DNA of 64,000 nucleotides from Chloroflexus aggregans DSM 9485 (GTDB lineage Bacteria; Chloroflexota; Chloroflexia; Chloroflexales; Chloroflexaceae): assembly GCF_000021945.1 (NCBI RefSeq), contig NC_011831.1, positions 1,687,353-1,751,352 of the forward strand. The letters are read 5' to 3'. Shown here in pieces: positions 51,592-62,092 of the stretch. The notes under the pieces are model-generated. The model was given only the letters and a program-made list of their open reading frames with translations, searched no databases and was not told the DNA's origin. Every line of letters begins with the position of its first letter. Within the stretch, counting starts at the first letter, position 1. Made by a program: the position numbers and the translations under genes.

Positions 51592-52620
51592 ATGTCTGAA
51601 ATAGAAATGAACAGTGCGGTTGGGCTGACACCAAGCGCTCGCGCACAACAGATGACGAGTCGACTACAGGCTAAGCCGCGCACGCTGCTGAGCGATGCAT
51701 GGCGACGCTTTCGTAAGCACCGATTGGCTATGCTCGGTGTGCTCGTCCTCCTGACGCTCGCTTTGGTATCGTTCATTGGGCCATACATATATGTCCCACG
51801 CTTGGCTGCCCAGCTTGAAGCTATCGGCTCGCCGTTTCTCCAAGATCGGGTTGATTTGCAAACGGCCATCGATCACCTCGACTTTCTCAATATTCTCTCT
51901 GCACCTAGTGCCATTCACCCCTTCGGAACCGATGATCTCGGTCGCGATTTGCTCGTCCGTGCTCTGTACGGGGGCAGAGTGTCGCTGCTGGTTGGTCTAA
52001 CGGCAATGGCAATTGCCATCTCGCTAGGCACGATTATCGGTGCTACGGCGGGGTTCTTTGGCGGGGTTGTCGATCAGATTCTGATGCGAATCACCGATCT
52101 GTTTCTCTCCTTGCCGGTTATTCCGCTCACCTTGCTGGTCGTGTATCTGTTCCGCGACCCGGTGATTCAAGCGATGGGTTCGCCCGAAGCCGGTATCTTC
52201 ACCATCGTAGTAACGGTGATCGGGTGTCTAGCATGGATGAGTACGGCCCGTATCGTGCGCGCTTCGTTCCTCTCACTCAAAGAGAAGGAGTTTGTCGAAG
52301 CGGCAATCGCACTCGGTGTAAGCCGCCCGGCGATTATGTTTCGGCATATCCTGCCCAACGCGATTGGCCCGATTATCGTGGCGGCAACCCTCGAAGTCGG
52401 TAGTGCGATTATTACCGAATCAACCCTCTCGTTTCTTGGCGTTGGCTTTCCACCCGATACACCGACATGGGGCCGGTTGGTGACGGACGGCAGCCAATAT
52501 TTGCAGGCCGCCCCATGGTTGGCACTCTTTCCCGGTGGTTTGATCTTCTTGACCGTGCTGAGTATTAACTTTGTCGGCGATGGCCTGCGTGATGCACTCG
52601 ATCCGCGTTCGCGCCTCTGA
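51592..52620 (+). CDS. Peptide ABC transporter permease (DppC type)
   Basis: 342 residues. N-terminal oligopeptide-permease segment AWRRFRKHRLAMLGVLVLL, then HPFGTDDLGRDLLVRALYGG (DppC hallmark), six spans and the EAA loop FVEAAIALGVSRPAIMFRHI. Pairs with the DppB-type permease 46 nt upstream. No ATPase gene follows in this window, so the energising subunits must be encoded elsewhere. Confidence 0.93.
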   Translation: MSEIEMNSAVGLTPSARAQQMTSRLQAKPRTLLSDAWRRFRKHRLAMLGVLVLLTLALVSFIGPYIYVPRLAAQLEAIGSPFLQDRVDLQTAIDHLDFLNILSAPSAIHPFGTDDLGRDLLVRALYGGRVSLLVGLTAMAIAISLGTIIGATAGFFGGVVDQILMRITDLFLSLPVIPLTLLVVYLFRDPVIQAMGSPEAGIFTIVVTVIGCLAWMSTARIVRASFLSLKEKEFVEAAIALGVSRPAIMFRHILPNAIGPIIVAATLEVGSAIITESTLSFLGVGFPPDTPTWGRLVTDGSQYLQAAPWLALFPGGLIFLTVLSINFVGDGLRDALDPRSRL

Positions 52621-52643
52621 GGTTTGTAGAGGATAGGATCGCA

Positions 52644-53072
52644 ATGACGCACAACCTGACACCACTCCAACGGTTGGCCGTTGAGGCAATCCAAGAGGAT
52701 GAGCGATTAACTGCCGGTCTCGATGATGAACGGGCAGCAGCACTCTTGCGTTGGGCAACGGCGCAAGCCGCTGATTTGACACGCACAGCAGCCGATGAAG
52801 CCGCGGCTGAAGCAGTGGCCCAGGCAGTGCGACAGGCAGTACGTATGGCCGCGCGTGCCGATGGGACAATTGCAACAGCCGAACGGGCATTAGCCGGTTT
52901 GTTACCGACCAACCCATCTCATCGGGCTGCCCCATCATCGTCTCCGCCAACCCTCGGTAGTGGGGGCGACCAACCTACGAGCCTGCCACCAGCACAGCCA
53001 TCAACTCATGCCTATCGGCGCCGTTGGTTAGAAACGTTACCACTCACCCTGCTGTCTCACATCAAACGATAA
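52644..53072 (+). CDS. Hypothetical alanine-rich protein
   Basis: 142 residues behind GAGGATAGG, 23 nt after the permease stop and so perhaps in the same transcript. The first ~90 residues are helical and alanine-rich (AAALLRWATAQAADL, AAAEAVAQAVRQAVRMAARA), compatible with a coiled coil; the rest is Pro/Ser-rich with a basic end. No domain recognised. Despite its place it shows no transporter feature. Confidence 0.65.
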   Translation: MTHNLTPLQRLAVEAIQEDERLTAGLDDERAAALLRWATAQAADLTRTAADEAAAEAVAQAVRQAVRMAARADGTIATAERALAGLLPTNPSHRAAPSSSPPTLGSGGDQPTSLPPAQPSTHAYRRRWLETLPLTLLSHIKR

Positions 53073-53138
53073 TCAGTCAACCAACCGTAGTTACTGTACA
53101 AGGCGTCGGATTCGTTACATTACTTTTCTGAGGATTCC

Positions 53139-54299
53139 ATGGCGCGCAAGCCATCGTCACGTGCTCAACCACGTCTCAACCGCATTCAGATTATCATCTT
53201 GTTTCTCACGCTGCTGATCGGGTTTCTGGTCACTGCCGGCATTATCGACTTACGGCGATTTGGGCTTGACCCAACCACGTTTGGGATTGAGACACCACCT
53301 CAACCTGATAGAAGCGGCGAGATTACCGTGTATTTTACCACCCCATACCTCGTATACCCCGATGTGCCGCGAAACCGTGTCACACCACCATTTTTGCAAG
53401 ATATTTTGCAAGACATAGCGAATGCACGTCAAAGTATCGATCTGGCAACGTTTGAATATACCTTGCCGCCATTGGCCGAAGCCCTCGCGACGGCGCACCG
53501 TCGTGGTGTGAAAGTACGGGCAGCGCTCGATCGTGAGAGCCTTGAAGATCCGGTTGATGCGAAATTCGCCGGTATTCTTGAAGATGCCGGTATTCCCATT
53601 AGCTGGGAAGATACACAAGCGTTTCTCCATAGCAAATTCATTATTATCGATAACCAAATCGTTTGGACCGGCTCATGGAATGCGACTATCAACGATACGT
53701 ATCGCAACAATAATAATCTGTTGCGGATTACAATACCTTCCCTTGTTGAGAATTATCGTGTCGAGTTTGCCGAGATGGCAGCGGGGCGGTTCGGTAATAG
53801 TAAACAGGCAGTTACACCCTTTTCACGTATTACCACACCACAAGCAACCATCGAAAACTATTTTACGCCACGCGAACGACCGGCTTCCCGCATTGTGGAG
53901 CTGATCAACGGCGCTCGCCGGTCGGTGCGTTTTATGGCCTTTGCATTTACCAATGACGAGATTGCCGGTGCGATGATTACCCGCCGGCAGGCAGGGGTCA
54001 CGGTACAGGGCGTGTTTGAACGGCGTAACGCCGGTGGTAGCGGTTCTGAGTTTGCCCTTCTCCGTGACAATGGTGTCGAAGTACTCGAAGACGGAAACTG
54101 TTACACGATGCACCACAAGGTGATCATCATCGATGACCGAATTGTGATCACCGGTTCCTATAACTTCACAGCCCGCGCCGAACGCACGAACGACGAGAAC
54201 TTGCTGATCATCGACGATCCGGTGCTCGCCGCAGCCTACCTGACCGAGTTCGAGCGTGTGTTTACCCAGGCCCAGAACCCGCTGCGCTGCCAATCGTGA
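53139..54299 (+). CDS. Phospholipase D-like protein with two HKD motifs
   Basis: 386 residues. A signal-anchor helix (about 15-35, IILFLTLLIGFLVTAGII) precedes two PLD half-domains. Motif 1: FLHSKFIIIDNQIVWTGSWN (about 167-186); motif 2: YTMHHKVIIIDDRIVITGSY (about 327-346), both with the H-x-K-x4-D core. Members of this group include cardiolipin synthases, nucleases of the Nuc type and ComE-linked proteins; the arrangement and outer location favour lipid or extracellular nuclease activity. Undecided. Confidence 0.87.
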   Translation: MARKPSSRAQPRLNRIQIIILFLTLLIGFLVTAGIIDLRRFGLDPTTFGIETPPQPDRSGEITVYFTTPYLVYPDVPRNRVTPPFLQDILQDIANARQSIDLATFEYTLPPLAEALATAHRRGVKVRAALDRESLEDPVDAKFAGILEDAGIPISWEDTQAFLHSKFIIIDNQIVWTGSWNATINDTYRNNNNLLRITIPSLVENYRVEFAEMAAGRFGNSKQAVTPFSRITTPQATIENYFTPRERPASRIVELINGARRSVRFMAFAFTNDEIAGAMITRRQAGVTVQGVFERRNAGGSGSEFALLRDNGVEVLEDGNCYTMHHKVIIIDDRIVITGSYNFTARAERTNDENLLIIDDPVLAAAYLTEFERVFTQAQNPLRCQS

Positions 54300-54317
54300 G
54301 GCTTTGTTGGCTATCAC

Positions 54318-55604
54318 TTACGGCTGCAACGGGATGATAAAACTGGCCTCGCCAAAGGGCTGATCAAGCACGGTAATCCGCAATAGGCTAGCATTAGCTG
54401 CCAACTGCCGACGCACGACCGCTACACCACGCTGCTGCCCCCCAGGTGGCACAGTTATCGTACTCGGACGCGAATCGTTGTTCGAGAGTGGGTACTCATT
54501 ACCAAGTCCATCACTAATCTTGATATTATCGTTGCGCAACGGCAAATTAATCGGACGGGCAGTATTGTTTTGCACACTCCATGTCATCTCGATCCAATCA
54601 CCACAGGCGTCAACCTGTTCGAGCGCCAAGATAATATCAGGAGACGCGCCGGTTGTTGCCTCAGCCACAGCGACATTCTGCCACGTCTGACTCTTGGCAT
54701 CCCACCGTTTGCCGATTAACTGATACCCATTCCAACGACACACACTCATTGTCGTGTTGAAGCTGAGGATTGACCCCTCGGATGGCGTCCCAACCGACAA
54801 GACCGCCAATGGAGCATCGGCGCGTGGGATAGGCACCGGTGGTCGCAAGAAAAGGAAGAGGAGTAAGACCAACGCAAACCCGGCAAAAGCTACCGACCAA
54901 CGACCTGGCGTCGTCTGCAACGTCCGCCAGAGCTGGGTATGCCACGGTAGTACCACCGGTGTTGGTGATTCGGCCGGTTGCTCTTGTACTACCTCATTCA
55001 GCTCGGTCCATGGCGTGCAGTGGAGCAACTTTGGAATAGCCAACATCTCCTCTTCACTCAACTCAATCTCTGAGGAGCGTTCGGTAATCAGGTACGCCGG
55101 CAACTCATCGAGACCGCGTACTTCCACTTTCCAATCGAGATCGAGTTGCGAACCCTCCTCGATACGGGGTGCAATCACGATGAGCCGCTTGCAGGTACGA
55201 AAGTCGATAGTATTCGCTTTCTGCTCGGAGAGGAACTCACGCCGGTGTTCGTTAAGGAAATTCGTGAGGGCGTGAAAATAGGAAATAACCTGATTGTAGG
55301 GGTTTTTGCGACCGGGGTTGAGACGTTTCTGTTCACCGTTACGACCTTCAACAATCCATGGACCGTTGACGCTCCCGATCACCCGTCCATCGCAATGTTT
55401 CAGCTCGATAATAACGATTGCATCATGCTTAATAATGACCAAATCGATACTGCGACCACCCACACTGAAGTTCGAGAGAATAAGGAACAGACCCTCAAGT
55501 TTTTCGAGGGTTTGGGCCAAGGCAAGGATTGCCCGACGTTCCTGCGGATGTTCCGGCTTTTCGCCGATCCAGACTTGAACGGCCATAGCGTGCTCGCTAC
55601 TCAC
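54318..55604 (-). CDS. NERD-domain protein with membrane segment
   Basis: 428 residues from a GTG (an ATG six codons later is possible). N-terminal NERD domain (about 15-140): [40 protein letters not shown], then [17 protein letters not shown], keeping the D...E-x-K nuclease-like positions. A transmembrane helix lies near 230-250 ([18 protein letters not shown]), and the outer C-terminal part is a beta-rich DUF4352-like domain. Its start overlaps the uvrB stop by 8 nt, so both are co-transcribed. Substrate unknown. Confidence 0.82.
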   Translation of the reverse strand: MSSEHAMAVQVWIGEKPEHPQERRAILALAQTLEKLEGLFLILSNFSVGGRSIDLVIIKHDAIVIIELKHCDGRVIGSVNGPWIVEGRNGEQKRLNPGRKNPYNQVISYFHALTNFLNEHRREFLSEQKANTIDFRTCKRLIVIAPRIEEGSQLDLDWKVEVRGLDELPAYLITERSSEIELSEEEMLAIPKLLHCTPWTELNEVVQEQPAESPTPVVLPWHTQLWRTLQTTPGRWSVAFAGFALVLLLFLFLRPPVPIPRADAPLAVLSVGTPSEGSILSFNTTMSVCRWNGYQLIGKRWDAKSQTWQNVAVAEATTGASPDIILALEQVDACGDWIEMTWSVQNNTARPINLPLRNDNIKISDGLGNEYPLSNNDSRPSTITVPPGGQQRGVAVVRRQLAANASLLRITVLDQPFGEASFIIPLQP

Positions 55605-57591
55605 TCAGTGCTAAGGCCTGTCGCAGCTCGACGATCTGATCACGCAACGCCGCTGCTTTCTCAAACGCAAGCGCTTTGGCGGCCTGTTTCATCTGCTTCT
55701 CGAGGTCTTTGATCAGCTTCAACACTTCATCACGTGGCAAATCAACCGGTACGGCGGTCTCTGGAGTGGTCACGTACTCACCGCGCTCTTCAGCCACCTT
55801 GCGAATGCGGTCGGTCAAATCACGTACCCCTTTTGCGATTCCTTGCGGCGTAATGCCGTGCCGCACATTGTGCGCCATCTGAATCTCACGTCGGCGTTGC
55901 GTCTCACGAATGGCGACTTCCATCGAACGGGTGATGGTATCAGCGTACATGATCACTTTACCCTCGATATGACGCGCCGCTCGACCAATGATCTGAATAA
56001 GCGATGTCTCTGAGCGAAGATACCCCTCTTTATCCGCATCGAGGATCGCCACCAAACTCACTTCAGGGAGATCAAGCCCCTCACGCAACAGGTTAATCCC
56101 CACGACTACATCATACACTCCAAGCCGCAGATCACGCAGAATCTCTACCCGCTCGATGGTATCGATATCGGCGTGGAGGTACATCGTGCGTACCCCCATC
56201 TCTTTGAGGTAGTCGGCCAAATCTTCGGCCATGCGTTTGGTGAGAGTCGTTACCAACACGCGCTGTTTACGTTCTACCCGTCGCCGTATCTCGCCGAGCA
56301 GATCATCGATTTGCCCGCGCGTCGGGCGCACCTCGATTTCCGGATCGAGCAGACCGGTCGGACGGATAATCTGCTCAACAATCTGTTCACTCTTTTCTCG
56401 CTCGTAGGGACCGGGGGTTGCCGAGACGTAGATCACCTGATAGACGTGCTGCTCAAACTCTTCAAACTTGAGTGGGCGGTTATCGAGTGCCGACGGTAAG
56501 CGAAAACCGTAATCAACCAATGTCTGTTTACGCTGACGGTCCCCGTTGTACATACCGCGCAACTGGGGAATGGTGATGTGACTTTCGTCAATAAACATCA
56601 AAAAATCATCGGGAAAATAATCGAGCAATGTCCACGGTGTCTGACCGGGTGCGCGTCCGTCGAGATGGCGCGAATAGTTCTCAATCCCGCTACAGTAGCC
56701 CACTTCACTCAGCATTTCGAGGTCGTACAGCGTGCGTTGTTTCAGCCGTTGCGCTTCGAGTAACTTGCCGGCAGCTTCTAATTCTTGTAACCGTTCGTTC
56801 AGCTCGGCTTGGATGCTCACAATCGCCAATTGTAGCTTCTCTTTGGTGGTGACGAAGTGCTTAGCCGGATAAATTTCAACCGCCGTATGCTTCAGCAACA
56901 CCTCTCCGGTAAGCGGGTCAAGTTCGACAATCCGCTCAATCTCATCGCCCCAGAACTCAACCCGGATGGCGGTTTCAGCGTTCGCGGGAATAATATCGAG
57001 GGTATCGCCACGAACGCGGAAGGTACCGCGTTGAAAATCGACATCGTTACGCTCGAATTGTAAATCGATCAGTTGGCGTAACAGTTTATCGCGGTTACGG
57101 ACTTCACCGGTACGGAGGTGAATTTTCTCTTGACCGTAGTCGTGAGGTGAACCGAGACCAAAGATCGCCGAAACCGAAGCGACAATCAGAACATCGCGGC
57201 GGGTCAGCAGTGCTTGGGTCGCCGCGTGACGCAGACGGTCGATTTCTTCATTAATGCTAGCCTCTTTCTCGATGTAGAGGTCTTTTGAGGGCACATAGGC
57301 TTCGGGCGTATATTCATCGTAGTACGAGATAAACATCTCGACTGCGGCATCAGGCAAAAACTCACGGAACTCGGCCCATAGTTGCGAGACCAGCGTCTTG
57401 TTATGGGCAAGCACGAGCGTAGGGCGCTGAATTTGGGCAAAAATATGCGCCATCACAAACGTTTTGCCGGTGCCGGTTGCACCGAGCAGCGTCTGATGAC
57501 GATAGCCGGCCCGCAACCCGGCCACAAGTTTCTCTATCGCTTGTGGCTGATCACCGGTCGGCTGATAGGGCGCTTCAATCCGAAACGGCAT
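55597..57591 (-). CDS. uvrB: Excinuclease ABC subunit B
   Basis: 664 residues from [16 protein letters not shown]; the 52-residue upstream extension is rejected. Walker [18 protein letters not shown], damage-binding beta-hairpin region [20 protein letters not shown], helicase motifs VFIDESH-type [18 protein letters not shown] and [29 protein letters not shown], and the C-terminal UvrC-binding coiled coil ending [17 protein letters not shown]. It verifies damage and recruits UvrC in nucleotide excision repair. Confidence 0.97.
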   Translation of the reverse strand: MPFRIEAPYQPTGDQPQAIEKLVAGLRAGYRHQTLLGATGTGKTFVMAHIFAQIQRPTLVLAHNKTLVSQLWAEFREFLPDAAVEMFISYYDEYTPEAYVPSKDLYIEKEASINEEIDRLRHAATQALLTRRDVLIVASVSAIFGLGSPHDYGQEKIHLRTGEVRNRDKLLRQLIDLQFERNDVDFQRGTFRVRGDTLDIIPANAETAIRVEFWGDEIERIVELDPLTGEVLLKHTAVEIYPAKHFVTTKEKLQLAIVSIQAELNERLQELEAAGKLLEAQRLKQRTLYDLEMLSEVGYCSGIENYSRHLDGRAPGQTPWTLLDYFPDDFLMFIDESHITIPQLRGMYNGDRQRKQTLVDYGFRLPSALDNRPLKFEEFEQHVYQVIYVSATPGPYEREKSEQIVEQIIRPTGLLDPEIEVRPTRGQIDDLLGEIRRRVERKQRVLVTTLTKRMAEDLADYLKEMGVRTMYLHADIDTIERVEILRDLRLGVYDVVVGINLLREGLDLPEVSLVAILDADKEGYLRSETSLIQIIGRAARHIEGKVIMYADTITRSMEVAIRETQRRREIQMAHNVRHGITPQGIAKGVRDLTDRIRKVAEERGEYVTTPETAVPVDLPRDEVLKLIKDLEKQMKQAAKALAFEKAAALRDQIVELRQALALSE

Positions 57592-57733
57592 AGCGTTCTC
57601 ATCGAAACTTATTGGAGAGATAGCAGCAGCGCGGGTTGTGCCGGCCACAGCAAGGTGGGTCAGGCAACAACGCCGCGCTGTTTCATGGGCTAGTGGTATT
57701 ATACCAGATAGGGTGCTGACATCCCCCACTTGT

Positions 57734-58474
57734 CTAGCGCAATTCAAACGTTACTTGCACCGAGGCGCTGTAGGCTTGCTGGCCGGGTTGCACCGGTGGC
57801 GCCGAGCGAGCTGCGGGTGCGCTGTAGGTTTCGGCCTTCATCGGCACCGGGATGGGGCTAGCGCCAAAGTTCTCGGTGATGAACAGCACCCGACCCAGCG
57901 ATGCACCACTCGCCCGCGCCATTTGCTCGGCCCTTGCCCGTGCGTTGGCAACTGCCGCCTCGCGCGCCTGCGTCATTATCGCTTCCGGATCACTTAATCC
58001 AAAACTTACCCCATACAACCGATTCGCCCCAACCTCTACCACCTGATCGATCAGGTTGCCGGCCTGCGCCAGATTGCGAATGGTGACCGTGACCATATTA
58101 CTGACCGTGTACGCGATAATGGCTTGACCTTTTTCATCATAAACCGGATAAATGTTGATTCCGGTTGTCTGAATATCTTTGGCGTCGATACCGAGTTGGC
58201 GAATGCGCTCAATGATCGCCTGCGCCTGCGTGCTATTTTGGGAGAGTGCCTCTTGGGTGGTCGGGGCTTTGGTCTCCACACCGATGGTTACCGTCGCGAT
58301 GTCAGGTTCGACCTTTACTTCACCGGTACCGATCACAACAATCTGTGGCATATTACTGACGCCAGGTTGGGCAACAGCAGTTTGAGCGGGGCGGAGCAGG
58401 CCGACCGCAGCCAGTGCCAGTACGGCGATGAGGGCTGTTAAGGCGAGAATGGTTGTGAGAAGACGATTTTCCAT
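57734..58474 (-). CDS. SIMPL (DUF541) domain secreted protein
   Basis: 246 residues behind TAAGGAGATA. A signal peptide ([20 protein letters not shown]) and the SIMPL pattern: [60 protein letters not shown] and [22 protein letters not shown] proteins are oligomeric periplasmic or surface proteins of unclear role (BP26, YggE), often in oxidative stress. It lies between uvrB and the MATE gene, same direction. Confidence 0.9.
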   Translation of the reverse strand: MENRLLTTILALTALIAVLALAAVGLLRPAQTAVAQPGVSNMPQIVVIGTGEVKVEPDIATVTIGVETKAPTTQEALSQNSTQAQAIIERIRQLGIDAKDIQTTGINIYPVYDEKGQAIIAYTVSNMVTVTIRNLAQAGNLIDQVVEVGANRLYGVSFGLSDPEAIMTQAREAAVANARARAEQMARASGASLGRVLFITENFGASPIPVPMKAETYSAPAARSAPPVQPGQQAYSASVQVTFELR

Positions 58475-58549
58475 AATAGTATCTCCTTAGTTGTAGATTA
58501 CACGTCTCAGAGTAAAGACGCTCATAAGGAGAAACTAGTTCCTCAGCGA

Positions 58550-59938
58550 TTACGCGGACATCGCGGCGTGGAATGTGGTTATTCGTTGGTTCCACTTCCA
58601 CCAAAAGAACGCTGCCTCAAAGGGACCAAGGAGCAAAAAGGCCAGCCAAATGCCCCACAACGCCGGTATCCACCATGTGACAATGAGCAAGGCTAACGCA
58701 ACACAGAGCCAAGTGATCGTACCACTAATGACAAGTGGGGTGAAGGTGTCACCTAATCCACGCAGGGCACCGCCAAGAGCGAAGGTCACCGCCCAAGCCG
58801 GTTGGGTTAAGGCAACTATCCGTACTGCCGCAGCCCCTTCGGCAACGAGCAGCGGATCGCTGTTGAACAGGCGAACCAAGCCTTCGGCAACGAACAGAAA
58901 AAGCATACCTACCCCGCCCATCCAGAGAATCGCCCAACGCAGTGCGATTGTCGCAACGATTCGCGCTTCGGTAGGTCGTTGCGCACCAATGCTCTGCCCA
59001 ACCAAAGCCGTTGCCGCCAAACCAAAACCGATACCGGGTAGGAACGAGAGCGAGAGAACATTAATCGCTACCCGATGCGCTGCCAACGGTACCGTACCTA
59101 GCGTAGCGACGACCGGTGTCAGTGATGCGAATGCACCGATGATTAGGACTTCTTCAATCGCTGCCGGCAGACCGATCCGTAACACCTTTCGTAATACGAC
59201 AAGCCGTGGTCGCCACGAACCACCACCACCGGCTCGCACACCGTTTCGTCCGCGCCACAGCACAGCACCCATGATCGCTGCCCCGATGAGGCGGGCGATG
59301 ACCGAACCCCACGCACTACCAACAGCCCCAAGCGCCGGTAACCCCAGCCAACCGAATATCAGCGCAGCGCTGGCGATGACGTTGATCAGGTTGGCAAACG
59401 CAGTGATCAGCATCGGTGTGCGCGAATCGCCGACCCCGCGCAAGACGCCGCCGATCAGCAACATCATCGTTAAAGTTGTGATCGTACTCATAGTCACGGC
59501 GAGATAGTCAATCCCAACTTGACTAACATCGGGCGCGAGACCGAACAGCCCAATGATGGCGGGGGTTAGCGGTAGCCCAATAGCGGTGATCGGCAATCCG
59601 ATCAGGACACTCCAGATCAACCCCTGCCGGGCCAAACGACCGGCTTCGGTGAGATGACCGGCACCATAGGCTTGGGCGACCAGTACCGCCACTCCTACCG
59701 AAAGCGCACTCAGTGCCGCCGTTGTGACGTAGATCACTTGCAACGCAGCACCAACGCCGGCGAGCGCAACTGCTCCTAATGCTGCGACCAACATCGTATC
59801 GACGACACCGAGCATGGTCTGCAATACATTTTCGCCGATCACCGGCCAAGCGAGCCGCAAAACACGCTTTTCGAGTTGGGTACGTGTCACAACGGTAGTG
59901 ACATTCTCCCCATCCGTAACAAGTGGTTCTGGATGCAT
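58550..59938 (-). CDS. MATE-family efflux transporter
   Basis: 462 residues with twelve spans. N-terminal RVLRLAWPVIGENVLQTMLG and VDTMLVAALGAVALAGVGAA, ALSVGVAVLVAQAYGAGHLT, and in the second half RIGLPAAIEEVLIIGAFASL and LVGQSIGAQRPTEARIVATI are standard MATE motifs. It exports cationic compounds by Na+ or H+ antiport. Substrate unknown. Divergent from the amidohydrolase-CYTH gene. Confidence 0.92.
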   Translation of the reverse strand: MHPEPLVTDGENVTTVVTRTQLEKRVLRLAWPVIGENVLQTMLGVVDTMLVAALGAVALAGVGAALQVIYVTTAALSALSVGVAVLVAQAYGAGHLTEAGRLARQGLIWSVLIGLPITAIGLPLTPAIIGLFGLAPDVSQVGIDYLAVTMSTITTLTMMLLIGGVLRGVGDSRTPMLITAFANLINVIASAALIFGWLGLPALGAVGSAWGSVIARLIGAAIMGAVLWRGRNGVRAGGGGSWRPRLVVLRKVLRIGLPAAIEEVLIIGAFASLTPVVATLGTVPLAAHRVAINVLSLSFLPGIGFGLAATALVGQSIGAQRPTEARIVATIALRWAILWMGGVGMLFLFVAEGLVRLFNSDPLLVAEGAAAVRIVALTQPAWAVTFALGGALRGLGDTFTPLVISGTITWLCVALALLIVTWWIPALWGIWLAFLLLGPFEAAFFWWKWNQRITTFHAAMSA

Positions 59939-60121
59939 GAGCTGCTTTCGTTCGCTGAAAGAGGGTAGTATTTGTGATTATACATGATGATAAAGCGCAT
60001 CCCATCAGGCTTAAGGCGGGTTGATACGACTTTTTAGCTAGATCGGGATTCTGGCGGATCGCACATATCACGCTTTTCCCGTACAATACCAAGAAGACAT
60101 CGGACTTGTTGAGGAGGAAGT

Positions 60122-62092
60122 ATGGAGCGTGTTGATACCCTGCTCATCGGCGGTACCGTCGTCACGATGGATGCAGCATGGCGTATTTTTTCCGACGGTG
60201 CTGTCGCGATCCGTGATGGGATGATCGTTGCCGTCGGACCGAGTGCTGAGATCGCAGCCCATTACACGGCGACCGAGACGATTGATTGTCGTGATTGTGC
60301 GATTATTCCCGGTCTGATCAACGGTCATGCCCATGTGCCGATGAGCCTGTTACGTGGTTTGGTGGCCGACCAGCAACTTGATGTCTGGCTGTTCGGTTAT
60401 ATGTTTCCGGTCGAAAGTCAGTTTGTCGATGCTGAGTTTAGCTACACCGGCACACTGCTCAGTTGTGCCGAGATGATCCGTGGCGGCACAACAACTTTTG
60501 TCGATATGTATTATTTTGAAGAGGAAGTTGCACGCGCAGCCGATGAAGTCGGGATGCGGGCGATTTGTGGTCAGACAGTCATGCGTTTGCCAACACCTGA
60601 CGCCGACTCATTCGATGCCGGGATCGAGCGTGCCCGTCGATTTATGGCCGAGTGGCGTGGTCATCCACGGATTATCGCTACGGTTGCACCACATGCCCCC
60701 TATACCTGCACCGATGAAATCTATCGCCAAGCTGCTGCGCTTTGTGCCGAGTTTGGGGCACCACTGATCACCCACTTGTCGGAGACGGCACGCGAGGTAG
60801 AAGAGAGTATTCGCGACCGTGAAGTGACGCCGATCCGTTATGCTAAACGCGTGGGAGCGTTCGATGTGCCCTGCATCGCTGCGCACTGTGTGCATGCCAC
60901 TGAAGACGATCTGCGGCTCTTGCGCGAAGCTCGCGCCGGTGCTGTACCCTGTCCGACAAGTAATCTTAAGCTCGCCAGTGGTGTCGCGCCTTTTCGCCGT
61001 ATGATCGAGACCGGCGTGCGGGTTGGTCTCGGCACCGACGGGCCGGCCAGCAATGATGACCAGGATATGTTTACGGAAATCCAACTGGCTGCGCTGTTGC
61101 CAAAGGGATTGAGCGGTGACCCGACCGCAGTACCGGCACGAGAGGCATTTGCGCTGGCGACGTGCTGGGGCGCACGCGCAGTCCATCTCGATCACCTGGT
61201 CGGTTCCCTCGAAGTAGGTAAACGGGCCGACATTGCGGTGGTTGAGTTGCGGCGGTTGCACAGTGCTCCTCGCTACACCTACGCTCCTGATGCAATCTAC
61301 TCACATCTCGTCTACAGCAGCCGAGCCGCCGATGTGCGTGATGTGCTTGTTGATGGGAAGTTGTTGCTGCGCAATCGCCATCTCTTGACTATTGATGAAG
61401 ATGCGATCATCGGACGTGCGCAAGCGATTGCTGCACGAATTAACGAGTTTCTCGCTACGCGCGAACGCAACCTGTTGGCGAAGATTTTGGCCCTTGGTGG
61501 TGTGCAGCAAGCCGAAATCTTCGAGATTCAAGTCAAGGCCCGACTACAACCCGCCGATGTCGAGCGCGTGCTGGCGCTGCTCAACCACCCGGCGATTACC
61601 ATTACGAAAACGAGTGAGCGCACCCAATACGACACTTACTTTATTTTCGCCAACGGTGAACGTATCCGCATTCGCGAGGATCACCGGACCGATCCCGGTG
61701 CTCGTCCGCAACCTAAGTACACGATCACTTTGATGGCTGAAGCTCGGCGCTTTGATCAATCGAAGTCGATGATGATCTCGCGCGCACGGTACACCGCTCC
61801 CGCCGATCATACGGTACGTTTCTACCGTGAATATTTTCAACCCGACCGGATTGAAGAGTTAGAGAAGCGACGGCGGCGTTGGCGAATTCTGTACAAAGAC
61901 CACGACTTTGCCATCAACCTCGATACACTGGTCGGGCACTCTGATCCCGGGCCTTTCCTCGAAATCAAGAGTCGCACATGGAGTCGGCGCGATGCCGAAC
62001 GACGCGCCGAGCTGATCGGTGAATTACTCGAACTGGCCGGCATTGCCGATGAGGCGCTTGTGTTGCAGGAATATGTGGAGATGGCGGTATGA
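60122..62092 (+). CDS. Amidohydrolase (SAH/MTA-deaminase-like) fused to a CYTH domain
   Basis: 656 residues behind a strong GAGGAGGAAG. Residues 1-440 are a TIM-barrel amidohydrolase of the TRZ/ATZ-MtaD group: INGHAHVPMSLLRGL (HxH), THLSETAREVEES, CIAAHCVHATEDD, GLGTDGPASNDDQDM (metal aspartate) all present. Residues ~450-655 fit a CYTH/triphosphate-tunnel domain: EIQVKARLQPADV (ExxxK start, E468), TQYDTYFIFANGERIRIRED, KSRTWSRRDAERRAELIGEL and YVEMAV. MtaD-type enzymes deaminate adenosyl compounds; CYTH proteins bind triphosphates (adenylate cyclase, thiamine triphosphatase). I know no standard enzyme with both. It overlaps coaE by 4 nt. Confidence 0.85.
   Translation: MERVDTLLIGGTVVTMDAAWRIFSDGAVAIRDGMIVAVGPSAEIAAHYTATETIDCRDCAIIPGLINGHAHVPMSLLRGLVADQQLDVWLFGYMFPVESQFVDAEFSYTGTLLSCAEMIRGGTTTFVDMYYFEEEVARAADEVGMRAICGQTVMRLPTPDADSFDAGIERARRFMAEWRGHPRIIATVAPHAPYTCTDEIYRQAAALCAEFGAPLITHLSETAREVEESIRDREVTPIRYAKRVGAFDVPCIAAHCVHATEDDLRLLREARAGAVPCPTSNLKLASGVAPFRRMIETGVRVGLGTDGPASNDDQDMFTEIQLAALLPKGLSGDPTAVPAREAFALATCWGARAVHLDHLVGSLEVGKRADIAVVELRRLHSAPRYTYAPDAIYSHLVYSSRAADVRDVLVDGKLLLRNRHLLTIDEDAIIGRAQAIAARINEFLATRERNLLAKILALGGVQQAEIFEIQVKARLQPADVERVLALLNHPAITITKTSERTQYDTYFIFANGERIRIREDHRTDPGARPQPKYTITLMAEARRFDQSKSMMISRARYTAPADHTVRFYREYFQPDRIEELEKRRRRWRILYKDHDFAINLDTLVGHSDPGPFLEIKSRTWSRRDAERRAELIGELLELAGIADEALVLQEYVEMAV

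Noticed and set aside
57592-57747. N-terminal extension of UvrB
   Set aside because: UvrB starts with the [14 protein letters not shown] segment; the extension has no family likeness.
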